Source: Microbacterium esteraromaticum
GTDB lineage: Bacteria; Actinomycetota; Actinomycetes; Actinomycetales; Microbacteriaceae
NCBI RefSeq assembly: GCF_014084045.1
Contig: NZ_CP043732.1
Span: 2,170,001 to 2,234,000 of the forward strand
Reading direction: 5' to 3'
DNA length: 64,000 nt
Shown here: positions 45,608-58,867 of the stretch, piece by piece
Layout of the letters: each line of letters starts with the position of its first letter
Numbering within the stretch: position 1 is the first letter of the stretch
The notes under the pieces: model-generated
The model's database searches: none
What the model saw: the letters and a program-made list of their open reading frames with translations, nothing else
Told to the model about the DNA's origin: nothing
Translations under genes and position numbers: made by a program

Positions 45608-45701
45608 GCCGATCCGCGCGGCTCATCGAGAACAGGCGAACATCCGAGAACAGGCGAACATCCGAGAACAGGACGGATTCCGGCTGAACGTCCTGTTCTC
45701 G
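45604..45701. repeat. Composite hairpin and 18-bp direct repeats between convergent genes
   Basis: Three parts are visible. ATGAGCC ... GGCTCAT (45604-45626) overlaps the cydDC stop. The 18-bp unit CGAGAACAGGCGAACATC then occurs twice in tandem (45627-45644, 45645-45662). A third start of the unit, CGAGAACAGGACG, pairs perfectly with CGTCCTGTTCTCG (45663-45675 with 45689-45701). A bidirectional terminator for cydDC and the M56 gene is likely. Confidence 0.8.
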
Positions 45702-45738
45702 CGTGATGGCCTGTGTCGGCGCGCTGCCTGTGGCGCAG

Positions 45739-46548
45739 TCAACCGGCGAGCCGGCGGAACCGGTCGCTCACGCGCGTCGACCCGGAGACAGGCTGATCGG
45801 CACCGGGCACCCCGCTCGCGCCGACCTGCAGGATCGCCCTCGCCAGCACCTCGTCGCGCACCTCGCGCCGGGCGTGGTCGTCGGCGAGCATCTCGACGAG
45901 GGCTGCGACCTCGACCTCGGCCCGTGCTGCGATCGGGAACCACGGCAGGGCGGAGCGCCATGCGCGGAAGGCGAGCAGCAGCAGGTCATGACGCTGCTCG
46001 ACGTGCGCCCGCTCATGTGCGATCACCGCGACCAGCTCGTCGGGGTCGAGGCGATCGAGAAGCCCCTGCGAGAGCACGGTCACCGAACGCGGTCCGTTCG
46101 GCAGGCAGTAGGCCATCGGCACGGCGTCGTCGATGACGCGGGTGCGGGCGCGGGTGGGATGCGGTGAGGTGAGCATCTCGAGCAGAGCGAGGTGGCGGTG
46201 GCGCTGCCTCGTCACCTGCACGATCGTGACGCCCAGATGGGTGAGCAGGTAGACCGTGAAAAGCACAGCGGGGACGGGCGCGAGCCACGGATGCCCGGGG
46301 AGGGTGGCGTACCCGGTCAGGGCGAGAGCACCGATCATCGACAGCCCGCCGGCGAGGCCGATGGCCTGCCACAGCAGCAGGGCCATCACGGGAGCGCGCA
46401 TCGGCCATGAGGCGCGCGACAGTGCGACGGGGGCCGGCCAGGCGAGGCCGATGGCGATCAGCCCCAAGGCGACCGCGCCGAAGATGACGACCCCGTGCGG
46501 GATCACCAGAGCGCCGTTCTGCGCGGCGGCGGACACGGCGCTCAGCAT
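45739..46548 (-). CDS. M56-family (BlaR1-like) membrane metallopeptidase
   Basis: A 269-residue membrane peptidase with three or four helices before the zinc site. HERAH lies at residues 178-182 (VIAHERAHVEQRHDLL), and a later EMLADDHARR segment supplies the third ligand. It lacks the extracellular penicillin-binding sensor of true BlaR1. In this family the peptidase is activated by a signal and leads to cleavage of its partner BlaI repressor, whose gene lies directly upstream on the same strand. No beta-lactamase gene is near; cytochrome bd genes are. Confidence 0.9.
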   Translation of the reverse strand: MLSAVSAAAQNGALVIPHGVVIFGAVALGLIAIGLAWPAPVALSRASWPMRAPVMALLLWQAIGLAGGLSMIGALALTGYATLPGHPWLAPVPAVLFTVYLLTHLGVTIVQVTRQRHRHLALLEMLTSPHPTRARTRVIDDAVPMAYCLPNGPRSVTVLSQGLLDRLDPDELVAVIAHERAHVEQRHDLLLLAFRAWRSALPWFPIAARAEVEVAALVEMLADDHARREVRDEVLARAILQVGASGVPGADQPVSGSTRVSDRFRRLAG

Positions 46549-46606
46549 GGCACGGCATTCAGCATGGTTCGGCGCTCAGCATCGCTCGGCGTTCGGCATG
46601 GGGTGG
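46531..46606. repeat. Short degenerate repeats around the M56 start codon
   Basis: On the minus strand ATGCTGAGCGCC, ATGCTGAATGCC and ATGCTGAGCGCC follow one another at 14-18 bp steps. The last includes the M56 start (46546-46548). No ribosome site precedes it. The upstream ATGs are each soon followed by TGA or are out of frame. Confidence 0.6.
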
Positions 46607-46610
46607 ACGG

Positions 46611-46967
46611 TCAGCCGGATCGGCCGAGCAGCTGTCGCAGCACGGCCGCGTCCTCGGCGGAGACTCCGCCGACGAAGCGCTCAAGCACGGCCGTGCGGTC
46701 GCCCGCATCGCCGAGCACCGAGTGCATCAGCTCGGCGACGTGATCGGCGCGGGAGGCGACCGCGCTGTAGCGGTGCGGGCGGGCGGAGCGGTCCGAGGCG
46801 ACGAAGCCCTTCTTCTCGAGACGCGAGAGCACGGTCAGCAGCGTGGTCACCGCAAGGGCTCGGCCCGCTGCCTCCAGCTGCGACTGCACGTCGTACGCGC
46901 TGAGGGCGTCGTCGGCGTCCCAGATGGCGTCCATCACGGCCCGTTCCAGTTCTCCGAGCGTTCCCAT
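46611..46967 (-). CDS. blaI: BlaI/MecI/CopY-family transcriptional repressor
   Basis: A 118-residue repressor of the BlaI class. The winged helix spans the first 75 residues (LGELERAVMDAIWDADDALS, VTTLLTVLSRLEKKGFV). The C-terminal helices (VSAEDAAVLRQLL) serve dimerisation. The ATG at 46965-46967 has GGAGGAAG upstream at proper distance; the frame extends beyond but through the operator region. It sits 62 bp before the M56 peptidase, its usual partner. It is divergent from cydA, with three operator copies in the gap. Target genes are therefore probably itself, cydA-cydB and cydDC. Confidence 0.92.
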   Translation of the reverse strand: MGTLGELERAVMDAIWDADDALSAYDVQSQLEAAGRALAVTTLLTVLSRLEKKGFVASDRSARPHRYSAVASRADHVAELMHSVLGDAGDRTAVLERFVGGVSAEDAAVLRQLLGRSG

Positions 46968-47008
46968 GCGAGCTTCCTCCTTCGCCGAGATTTTGTCCGG
47001 CCCTTCGA

Positions 47009-47067
47009 TTCTACTCTCTGTCGAATTTGTTCTATCGTGTGTCGAAGAAGTTCTACGAGGCGTAGAA
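47009..47067. promoter_or_regulatory. Three BlaI-type operators at 21-bp spacing before cydA
   Basis: TTCTAC-TCTCT-GTCGAA (47009-47025), TTCTAT-CGTGT-GTCGAA (47030-47046) and TTCTAC-GAGGC-GTAGAA (47051-47067) start exactly 21 bp apart, two turns of the helix, so three dimers would bind on one face. The cydA-proximal copy is perfect and overlaps TAGAAT (47063-47068), a likely -10 box for cydA. The first copy lies 42 bp from the blaI start. Both divergent genes should be repressed. Confidence 0.85.
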
Positions 47068-47112
47068 TTGCTGTGGCGGACGACCGCCGCCCCTTCGCGA
47101 ACGGAGATACCC

Positions 47113-48706
47113 GTGGACGTTCTCGACATCGCCCGCTGGCAGTTCGGCATCACGACCGTCTACCACTTCCTCATGGTGCCGCTCACGATCGGCCTCGGCA
47201 TGATGGTCGCGATCATGCAGACCCGCTGGGTGCGCACAGGAGATGCGAAGTTCCTGCGCATGACGAAGTTCTGGGGCAAGGTGTACCTGATCAACTTCAT
47301 CGTCGGCGTCGCCACCGGTCTCGTGCAGGAGTTCCAGTTCGGCATGGCGTGGAGCGAGTACTCCCGCTTCGTCGGTGACGTCTTCGGCGCCCCGCTCGCG
47401 ATGGAGGGACTTCTCGCGTTCTTCGTCGAATCGACGTTCCTCGGCATCTGGATCTTCGGCTGGGGGCGCCTGCGCAAGGGACTGCACCTCGCGGCGCTGT
47501 GGTGCGCGGTGATCGGGTCGTGGATCTCCGCCTTCTTCATCATCGTCGCCAACTCCTGGATGCAGCACCCCGTCGGCGTCGAGCTCGGCGCAGACGGCCG
47601 GCCCGTGATGACGGACGTGTGGGCCGTGCTCACTAACAACACGGCGATCGCCGCGTACATCCACACGATCTTCGGCGCGCTGGTGGTCGCCGGGATGTTC
47701 CTGCTCGGCATCTCCTGGTATCACCTGTGGCGTCGCCGCCACGACGGCATCGACACGGTCGACGAGTCCGGTCGCGTGATCGTGGGAGAGACGGATGCCG
47801 CGCCAGGGCGCGACCGCACCGACCACGGCGTGTGGCTGTGGTCGCTGCGCTTCGGCGCGGTCGTCGCCATCCTCGGATTCGCAGGCACCGTGGCATCCGG
47901 TGACATCCAGGGCAAGCTGATGTACGAGCAGCAGCCGATGAAGATGGCGGCCGCCGAAGCCGCCTGCCACACCGGCTCCGCGTTCTCGGTGCTGTCGCTC
48001 GGCGACCCCGGCTCGCGCAACTGCGAAGACGTCATCACGCTCATCGAGGTGCCCGGCGTTCTCGGATTCCTCGGAACGGGGAGTGGGGAGCCGAGATGCC
48101 CGGCATCAGCGACCTCGAGCCCCAGTACGTCGACCAGTACGGCAAGACCATCCCCGACGACGCCCTGTACGGCGACCTCGCCGGCACCGACGTGCAGTAC
48201 GTGCCGGTGATGTGGGTCACCTATTGGGGCTTCCGGCTGATGATCGGCCTGGGCGGCGTGGTCGCGTTCGGGGCGTGGTCGCACTGTGGCTGACACGGAA
48301 GGGCACAGTGCCCGCATCGCCGTGGATCATGCGCCTCGCACTGCTGGGGATCGTCGCCCCGTTCGCGGCGAACATCGCGGGCTGGATCTTCACCGAGCTC
48401 GGTCGCCAGCCCTTCGTCGTGGCCCCCAACCCCGATGCCACCGGCGTCGACGGCGTGTTCATGTACACCGCGGCAGCCGTGTCGCCCGGAGTGACCGCGG
48501 GAGAGCTGCTGTTCTCGGTCATCACCCTGAGCGCCGTGTACGGGGTGATGCTCGTGATCGAGCTCTATCTGATGGTGAAGTACGCGCGCGGCGGGGTCGC
48601 GGCCTCCATGCCCGAGCTCGCCGCATCGGGGCATCCCGACGGCGACGCCGACGACGACAACGACCGACCCGACACACGCGACGACGTGCTCGCGTTCGCC
48701 TACTGA
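47113..48706 (+). pseudogene. cydA: Cytochrome bd ubiquinol oxidase subunit I, two frameshifts
   Basis: The quinol-oxidising subunit CydA, which binds haems b558, b595 and d. The N-terminus DIARWQFGITTVYHFLMVPL carries a His18 haem ligand, and GRLRKGLHLAALW and the later WVTYWGFRLMIGLGG are present. Reading frames change near 48076-48084 and near 48271-48275. In each case a run of four G replaces an expected five: restoring gives FLGTGEWGAEMPGISDL and AFGGVVALWLTRKG. The repaired protein would have about 531 residues. Sequence error is likely, since cydB and cydDC are intact. The GTG start at 47113 has GGAGA upstream. Confidence 0.88.
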
Positions 48707-48727
48707 CCGGCTCGAGAGGACTGAGCA

Positions 48728-49765
48728 ATGGAACCGCTTCCCGTCGTCTGGTTCATCGCCATCGCCGTGCTGTGGACCGGCTACCTGCTGCTGGAGGGCT
48801 TCGACCTCGGCGTGGGCATGCACATGGTGTTCTCCACCCGTTCCGAGCGTGACCGCCGCGTCATGCTCAACACGATCGGCCCCGTGTGGGACGGCAACGA
48901 GGTGTGGCTGATCACCGCGGGGGCGGCGATGTTCGCCGCGTTCCCGGCCTGGTACGCATCGCTGTTCTCGACGCTCTACGTGCCGCTGACGATCACGCTC
49001 GTCGGTCTCATCGTGCGCGCCGTCGGCATCGAGTATCGAGGCAAGATCCACACCGAGCGCTGGCGCACCTTCTGGACCTGGATGATCGGCCTCGGCTCGC
49101 TCGTCGTCGCATTCTGCGTCGGCGCCGCGCTGGCGCTGACCTCGACCGGGCTGCCGATCGACGCGAACGGCGACCGCGTCGGCGGTCCGTTCGTCTGGCT
49201 CACTCTGCCCGCGGTGGTCGGAGGTCTCGCGGTCGTGGGGTTCGCGCTGCTGCACTCGGCGACCTTCCTCGGGCTCAAGGCCGACGGACCTGTGCGCGAG
49301 CGGGCGGGGCGGTTCGCCGCACGCTGGGTGCCCGTCTGCCTGGCGCCGGCGGCGGCCTGGGCGATCTGGGTGCAGCTGGCCCACGGCGGCAGCGTGCTCG
49401 CATGGACGCTCATCGCGTTCGCGGTTGTCGCCGCAGCGCTCGGCTGGGCGGCGGCACGACGCCGGCACGAGGGACGGGCCTTCATCGGCTTCGCCGGCTT
49501 CGGGCTGTTCGGGGCGGCGGCGATCTTCGCCGGCATGTTCCCGCTGCTGCTTCCGTCGACGGTGGATGCCGCCTTCGACCTCACGGTGTGGAACTCGGCC
49601 AACGGACCATACACACTCGGCGTCATGACCGTGGTCGCCGCCGTCTCGCTGCCGGTCATCCTGCTCTACCAGGCGTGGAGCTACTGGATCTTCCGCAAGA
49701 GGGTGACCCCCGGCATGATCCCCGAGGTGCACATCGTGCTGCCTGCGGTGCTGCGCGCCCGCTGA
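48728..49765 (+). CDS. cydB: Cytochrome bd ubiquinol oxidase subunit II
   Basis: A 345-residue membrane protein with eight or nine helices. It begins PVVWFIAIAVLWTGYLLLEG and contains FDLGVGMH and VLNTIGPVWDGNEVW-like text (MLNTIGPVWDGNEVWL), the hallmark of CydB. It forms the oxidase with CydA. The ATG has GAGAGGA upstream and follows cydA by 21 bp. The pair carries out oxygen reduction at low oxygen or under respiratory stress without pumping protons. Confidence 0.96.
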   Translation: MEPLPVVWFIAIAVLWTGYLLLEGFDLGVGMHMVFSTRSERDRRVMLNTIGPVWDGNEVWLITAGAAMFAAFPAWYASLFSTLYVPLTITLVGLIVRAVGIEYRGKIHTERWRTFWTWMIGLGSLVVAFCVGAALALTSTGLPIDANGDRVGGPFVWLTLPAVVGGLAVVGFALLHSATFLGLKADGPVRERAGRFAARWVPVCLAPAAAWAIWVQLAHGGSVLAWTLIAFAVVAAALGWAAARRRHEGRAFIGFAGFGLFGAAAIFAGMFPLLLPSTVDAAFDLTVWNSANGPYTLGVMTVVAAVSLPVILLYQAWSYWIFRKRVTPGMIPEVHIVLPAVLRAR

Positions 49766-49796
49766 CCCGCTCCTCGCCGCTCCCAACGCGGAACGC

Positions 49797-49883
49797 GCCG
49801 GAGTCGTCAGACCGGATGCCCTGCCAGCGGCGAGTCGCCGGTCGACACGCCGGTCCGCGACACGATCGTCTGAGGTTCCCGAC
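49797..49883. repeat. 87-bp palindromic element, copy 3 (degenerate)
   Basis: The outer arms GCCGGAGTCGTCAGAC and GTCTGAGGTTCCCGAC agree at 11 of 16 positions when one is complemented. GTCGACACGCC lies inside. Length equals that of the copies at 22975 and 27325. It starts 31 bp after the cydB stop. Confidence 0.6.
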
Positions 49884-49926
49884 AGTCCTCGGGCGCCGCG
49901 AGCGCGCCCGGGGCTAGTCTGGCCGC

Positions 49927-50523
49927 ATGATGTACGAGCACCTCGGGGCTCGGCCCCGCATCCACGACACCGCCGTCGTGGCGCCGACAGCAGTGATCTC
50001 GGGCGACGTCGAGATCGGCCCGCACTGCCAGGTGCTGCACGGAGCCGTGATCACGGCAGAGGGCGGGCCGATCACGCTCGGCGAGCATGTCATCGTGATG
50101 GAGAACGCGCTGATCCGCGCGACCGCCGCGAATGCCGTGCACATCGGCGACCACACCCTGGTGGGCACGCTGGCCAGCATCGCAGGCGCGACCGTCGGGG
50201 AGGAGGTCTTCCTGGCATCCGGAGCTCGCGTCTTCAACGGTGCCCTGATCGGACCTCGCTGCGAGGTGCGCGTCAACGCGATCGTCCAGCGCCGGGCGGT
50301 GCTGCCCGAGGGCAGCGTCGTGCCGATCGGCTGGGTCGCCGTCGGCGACCCGGTGCGCCTGCTCTCGCCCGACCAGGCCGACGAGATCTCCGCCGCGATG
50401 CCCGACCTCGACTTCCCCGGTCATGTCTTCGGCGTCGACCGCGACACCCCCGACCTGATGGTGCAGCTCACCGAGCGGTACGCCAGCTCACTGGCACGGC
50501 ACGCCGACGATCACCGCGTCTGA
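49927..50523 (+). CDS. Gamma-carbonic-anhydrase-like hexapeptide protein
   Basis: A 198-residue left-handed beta-helix protein. Hexapeptide repeats run from about residue 12 (AVVAPTAVISGDVEIGPHC) to 140 (GWVAVGDPVRL). Several His residues (VLHGAV, VHIGDHTLVG) sit where gamma-carbonic anhydrases bind metal, but the full ligand set cannot be confirmed by eye. Activity could be carbonic anhydrase or an acyltransferase-like role. The ATG at 49927 is followed by a second in-frame ATG at 49930. Confidence 0.8.
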   Translation: MMYEHLGARPRIHDTAVVAPTAVISGDVEIGPHCQVLHGAVITAEGGPITLGEHVIVMENALIRATAANAVHIGDHTLVGTLASIAGATVGEEVFLASGARVFNGALIGPRCEVRVNAIVQRRAVLPEGSVVPIGWVAVGDPVRLLSPDQADEISAAMPDLDFPGHVFGVDRDTPDLMVQLTERYASSLARHADDHRV

Positions 50524-50541
50524 CCGGCGCCCCCGGAAAGC

Positions 50542-50606
50542 GAGAAACCACTCCCTGCGTGACACGGGCGCTCTCGCGCGGTGTCTCGTGCAGGAAGTGG
50601 TTCCTC
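50542..50606. terminator. Long imperfect hairpin between convergent genes
   Basis: AACCACTCCCTGC (50546-50558) pairs with GCAGGAAGTGGTT (50590-50602) with one mismatch, and GTGACAC with GTGTCTC further in. It lies 19 bp after the carbonic-anhydrase-like stop and 20 bp before the gdhA stop. A two-way terminator is the simplest reading. Confidence 0.65.
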
Positions 50607-50625
50607 AGCGGAGGGTGAGCAGGCG

Positions 50626-54709
<4,084 letters not shown>

Positions 54710-54766
54710 GCTTCGAGGGTAGACCGCCCGATCACGGCATCCGTCCCCTGTGACAGAGTGGAGGGG

Positions 54767-55936
<1,170 letters not shown>

Positions 55937-55940
55937 CGCG

Positions 55941-56597
55941 ATGATCGATCCGCTGACCGAGCCCGACGCGCTGCGTGCGGCGGCGGAGACCATGCGCCAG
56001 ACGCGTGAGCGGTGCGTCTGGACGCAGCGGATCACGCATCGCGACCTCGTTCCCTACCTCATCGAGGAGTCGCACGAGGTCATCGATGCGGTCGAGCGCG
56101 ACGACCGCGCCGAGCTGCGCGAGGAGCTCGGCGATCTGCTCTGGCAGGTGCTGTTCCACTCCGCGATCGCGGCGCAGCACCCCGACGACCCGTTCGACAT
56201 CGACGATGTGGCCCGAGGTCTGACCGAGAAGATGGTCCGCAGGCATCCGCATGTCTTCGGCGACGCCGTCGCGACCACACCCCACGAGGTGCTCGTGCAC
56301 TGGAACGCGGCGAAGGCCGCCGAGAAGCGCGAGCGCCGCAGCGCGCTCGACGGCATCCCCGCCGGCATGCCTGCGCTCGCCCGAGCGCAGAAGGTCATCG
56401 ATCGGGCGGCGTCCGTCGCAGAGGTGCCGGCAGCTGCATCCGGGATCGCTTCTGAAGGGGAGCTTGGTGACGCCCTGCTCGCGCTGGTCGCGCAGGCGCG
56501 GCAGAAGGGGTGGGATGCCGAGCGCGCCCTTCGCGAGCGCGTCCGCCTGCTCGAAGATGAGGTCCGGGCTGCAGAGCAGGCCGAACAAGCCACCTGA
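55941..56597 (+). CDS. mazG: MazG-family nucleoside triphosphate pyrophosphohydrolase
   Basis: A 218-residue MazG protein that hydrolyses abnormal NTPs to NMP and pyrophosphate. The metal-binding motif EESHEVIDAVE ... LREELGDLLWQV is complete. A second, shorter helical half follows (EGELGDALLALVAQARQKG). It follows nhaA by 4 bp. The C-terminal 15 residues are Glu/Ala/Gln-rich. Confidence 0.93.
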   Translation: MIDPLTEPDALRAAAETMRQTRERCVWTQRITHRDLVPYLIEESHEVIDAVERDDRAELREELGDLLWQVLFHSAIAAQHPDDPFDIDDVARGLTEKMVRRHPHVFGDAVATTPHEVLVHWNAAKAAEKRERRSALDGIPAGMPALARAQKVIDRAASVAEVPAAASGIASEGELGDALLALVAQARQKGWDAERALRERVRLLEDEVRAAEQAEQAT

Positions 56598-56650
56598 AAG
56601 ATCGGAAGCGCAGCGGAGACGGCATCCCCGGATGCCTTTCCGATCTTTCA
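56595..56650 (+). terminator. Hairpin after mazG
   Basis: TGAAAGATCGGA (56595-56606, containing the mazG stop) pairs perfectly with TCCGATCTTTCA (56639-56650). An inner stem GGCATCC-cc-GGATGCC lies at 56621-56636. It ends about 60 bp before hisS. Confidence 0.75.
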
Positions 56651-56711
56651 CGGCCCCGGCCGGGCCGCCAGGGGCAGTGCGCACGACTCCGTGCAATGGA
56701 AAGATGGACGG

Positions 56712-57995
56712 GTGGCAAACGTGAACCCGCCGCGCGGAATGCGCGACTTCCTCCCCGCTGACAAGGCCCGTCGCGAGCGCGTGCTCGCCGTCATCCGCGA
56801 GCGCTACCGCGCGCACGGCTTCGACGAGATCGAGACGCCGGTGGTCGAGGAGCACGGTCGCCTGCATGCGGGCATCGGCGGCGACAACGAGAAGCTCTCG
56901 TACAGCATCCTTCGCCGCGGGCTCGATGCCGATGGCATCCGGGCCGCGGCCGACGACCCGGCGGCCCTCAGCGATCTCGGCCTGCGCTACGACCTCACCG
57001 TCCCGCTCGCCCGCTTCTACGCGACCAACCGAGGCCAGCTGCCGGCCGTGTTCCGCTCAATCCAGATCGGTCCGGTGTGGCGCGCCGAGCGACCCCAGAA
57101 GGGGCGCTACCGCCAGTTCGTGCAGTGCGACATCGACATCATGGGCGACGAGAGCGCGCGCGCCGAGGCCGAGCTGGTCGTCGCCTCGCTCGACACCATC
57201 GACGCCCTCGGCCTCGAGGGCGGCACGGTGCGGGTGAACGACCGCCGCGCCCTGGACTGGATGCTCGACAGCTTCGGCTTCACCGACGAGGAGCGCCCGG
57301 GCGTGCTCATCACGATCGACAAGCTCGACAAGGTCGGTGCGACAGGAGTCGCGACCGAGCTGCGCGAGCGCGGCGTCACGGCATCCGCGGTCGACGCGTT
57401 CGAGGCGTTCCTCACCCGTCCGCAGACGATGGAGCACAACCCGTATGGCGAACGGCAGATCCGCAAGGCGCTGCCGGAAGGGGCTCCGGACGAGATCGTC
57501 GCGCACCTCGTCTCTCTCGGTGACGCGGTCACCGCGGCGCGCCCGGGTGCCGGTGAGCCTCCGCTCGTCTACGACCCGTTCCTGGTGCGCGGCATGGGCT
57601 ACTACACAGGCACGATCTTCGAGCTCGCGCACCCTTCGGTGAGCTACTCCCTCGGCGGCGGCGGGCGCTACGACGGGATGATCGGTCGCTTCCTCGGCCA
57701 GCAGGTGCCCGCGGTCGGCTTCTCGATCGGATTCGAGCGCATCGTCGACCTGGTCGCCGAGCGCGAGGCCGAGCAGGCGCAGGCCGTCGTGCTCGTGCAC
57801 GATGCCGACGTGCCGGTAGCCGAGCTGCTCGCCCACAAGACCGCGCTGCTCGCCGACGGTGTCGCGCGGGTCAGGCTGGAGCGTCGCCCCAAGAACCTGA
57901 AGGCGCTGCTGGAGCGCTCCGCCGCAGACGGGTACACCGGCTTCGCCTCGGTGCGCGCGGGTGAGGCGCTCGGCGAGGTCAAGCCGCTCGCCTGA
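56712..57995 (+). CDS. hisS: Histidyl-tRNA synthetase
   Basis: A 427-residue class II synthetase. It begins NPPRGMRDFLPADKARRERV. Motif 2 is FRSIQIGPVWRAERPQKGRYRQF (shown in part), the histidine loop is LVRGMGYYTGTIFE, and motif 3 is VGFSIGFERI. The C-terminal anticodon domain is short. The GTG at 56712 (VANVNPPRG) is chosen over an in-frame GTG at 56691, because the former gives the common N-terminus and has GATGGACGG before it. Confidence 0.94.
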   Translation: MANVNPPRGMRDFLPADKARRERVLAVIRERYRAHGFDEIETPVVEEHGRLHAGIGGDNEKLSYSILRRGLDADGIRAAADDPAALSDLGLRYDLTVPLARFYATNRGQLPAVFRSIQIGPVWRAERPQKGRYRQFVQCDIDIMGDESARAEAELVVASLDTIDALGLEGGTVRVNDRRALDWMLDSFGFTDEERPGVLITIDKLDKVGATGVATELRERGVTASAVDAFEAFLTRPQTMEHNPYGERQIRKALPEGAPDEIVAHLVSLGDAVTAARPGAGEPPLVYDPFLVRGMGYYTGTIFELAHPSVSYSLGGGGRYDGMIGRFLGQQVPAVGFSIGFERIVDLVAEREAEQAQAVVLVHDADVPVAELLAHKTALLADGVARVRLERRPKNLKALLERSAADGYTGFASVRAGEALGEVKPLA

Positions 57996-58072
57996 CGCGG
58001 ACGTCGTCCGCGTATCGGAGCAGGCTCCGGGATGTTCACACGGCGTTCACGCCGACCGGCTGAGATCAGGGC

Positions 58073-58867
58073 ATGAACCGCCTCCGACCCGTGGCCCTGC
58101 TCGTCGCCGTCCTCGTGGCGGCGGGTCTCGGCATCCGCCTCGGGCTCGCCCGGCAGGCGGCCATCGCCCGCCGTCGCATCGGCAAGCCGCTGGGAGAGGA
58201 CGCCCTCGACGCCGAGCGCACGTGGCGGCGCAAGCTGCCAGGCGAGCCGGTGCGGCTGCTGATGGCGGGCGACTCTCTGGCTGCGGGTCTCGGCGCCACC
58301 AAGCCCAAGGAGACTCTGGGCGGACGCCTGGCCCGCGCGCTCGCGGCGCAGATCGCGGCGCCGGTGGTGCTGCGCTCGGTCGCGGTCGTCGGCTCCGAGT
58401 CGTCGGATCTGGCCGCTCAGCTCGACACGCTGACCCCCGACGATCGGATCGATGTCGCGGTGATCGTGGTCGGCGGGAACGACGTGACCCACCGCGTCCC
58501 GGTGGTCGACGCCGCACGGCACCTGACCGACGCCGTCGCGCGGCTGCACAAGCGCGGCGCGCGCGTCGTGGTGGGCACCTGCCCTGACCTGGGAGCGCTG
58601 CGCCCCGTGCCGCAGCCGTTGCGCGGTCTGGCGTCGCGCCTCTCACGACGGCTCGCCGATGCCCAGGCCGAGGCCGCCGAGCGGACCGGCGCGGCACACG
58701 TATCGCTCCGGCGCACTGTCGGACCGCTGTTCTTCGATGAGCCCGAGCAGATGTTCAGTCTGGACCGGTTCCATCCGAGTGCCCTGGGGTACCGGCGCAC
58801 CGCAGACGCGCTGCTGCCGGCCGTCGTCGCCGCGCTCGGCGAACGCCGCCGCGTCAGTGCGAGGTGA
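58073..58867 (+). CDS. SGNH/GDSL-family hydrolase with membrane anchor
   Basis: A 264-residue esterase. Residues 6-24 form a signal anchor. Block I is MAGDSLAAGLGA with nucleophile Ser68, block III is VGGNDVTH, and block V is DRFHPSALGYRR with the catalytic Asp-x-x-His. Probably acts at the outer face of the membrane on acyl esters or acetylated sugars. Its end overlaps the convergent permease gene by 14 bp. Confidence 0.9.
   Translation: MNRLRPVALLVAVLVAAGLGIRLGLARQAAIARRRIGKPLGEDALDAERTWRRKLPGEPVRLLMAGDSLAAGLGATKPKETLGGRLARALAAQIAAPVVLRSVAVVGSESSDLAAQLDTLTPDDRIDVAVIVVGGNDVTHRVPVVDAARHLTDAVARLHKRGARVVVGTCPDLGALRPVPQPLRGLASRLSRRLADAQAEAAERTGAAHVSLRRTVGPLFFDEPEQMFSLDRFHPSALGYRRTADALLPAVVAALGERRRVSAR

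Noticed and set aside
45739-46967. Beta-lactam resistance locus (blaI-blaR1)
   Set aside because: The M56 protein lacks the penicillin-binding sensor and no beta-lactamase gene is near. The operators point to cyd genes instead.
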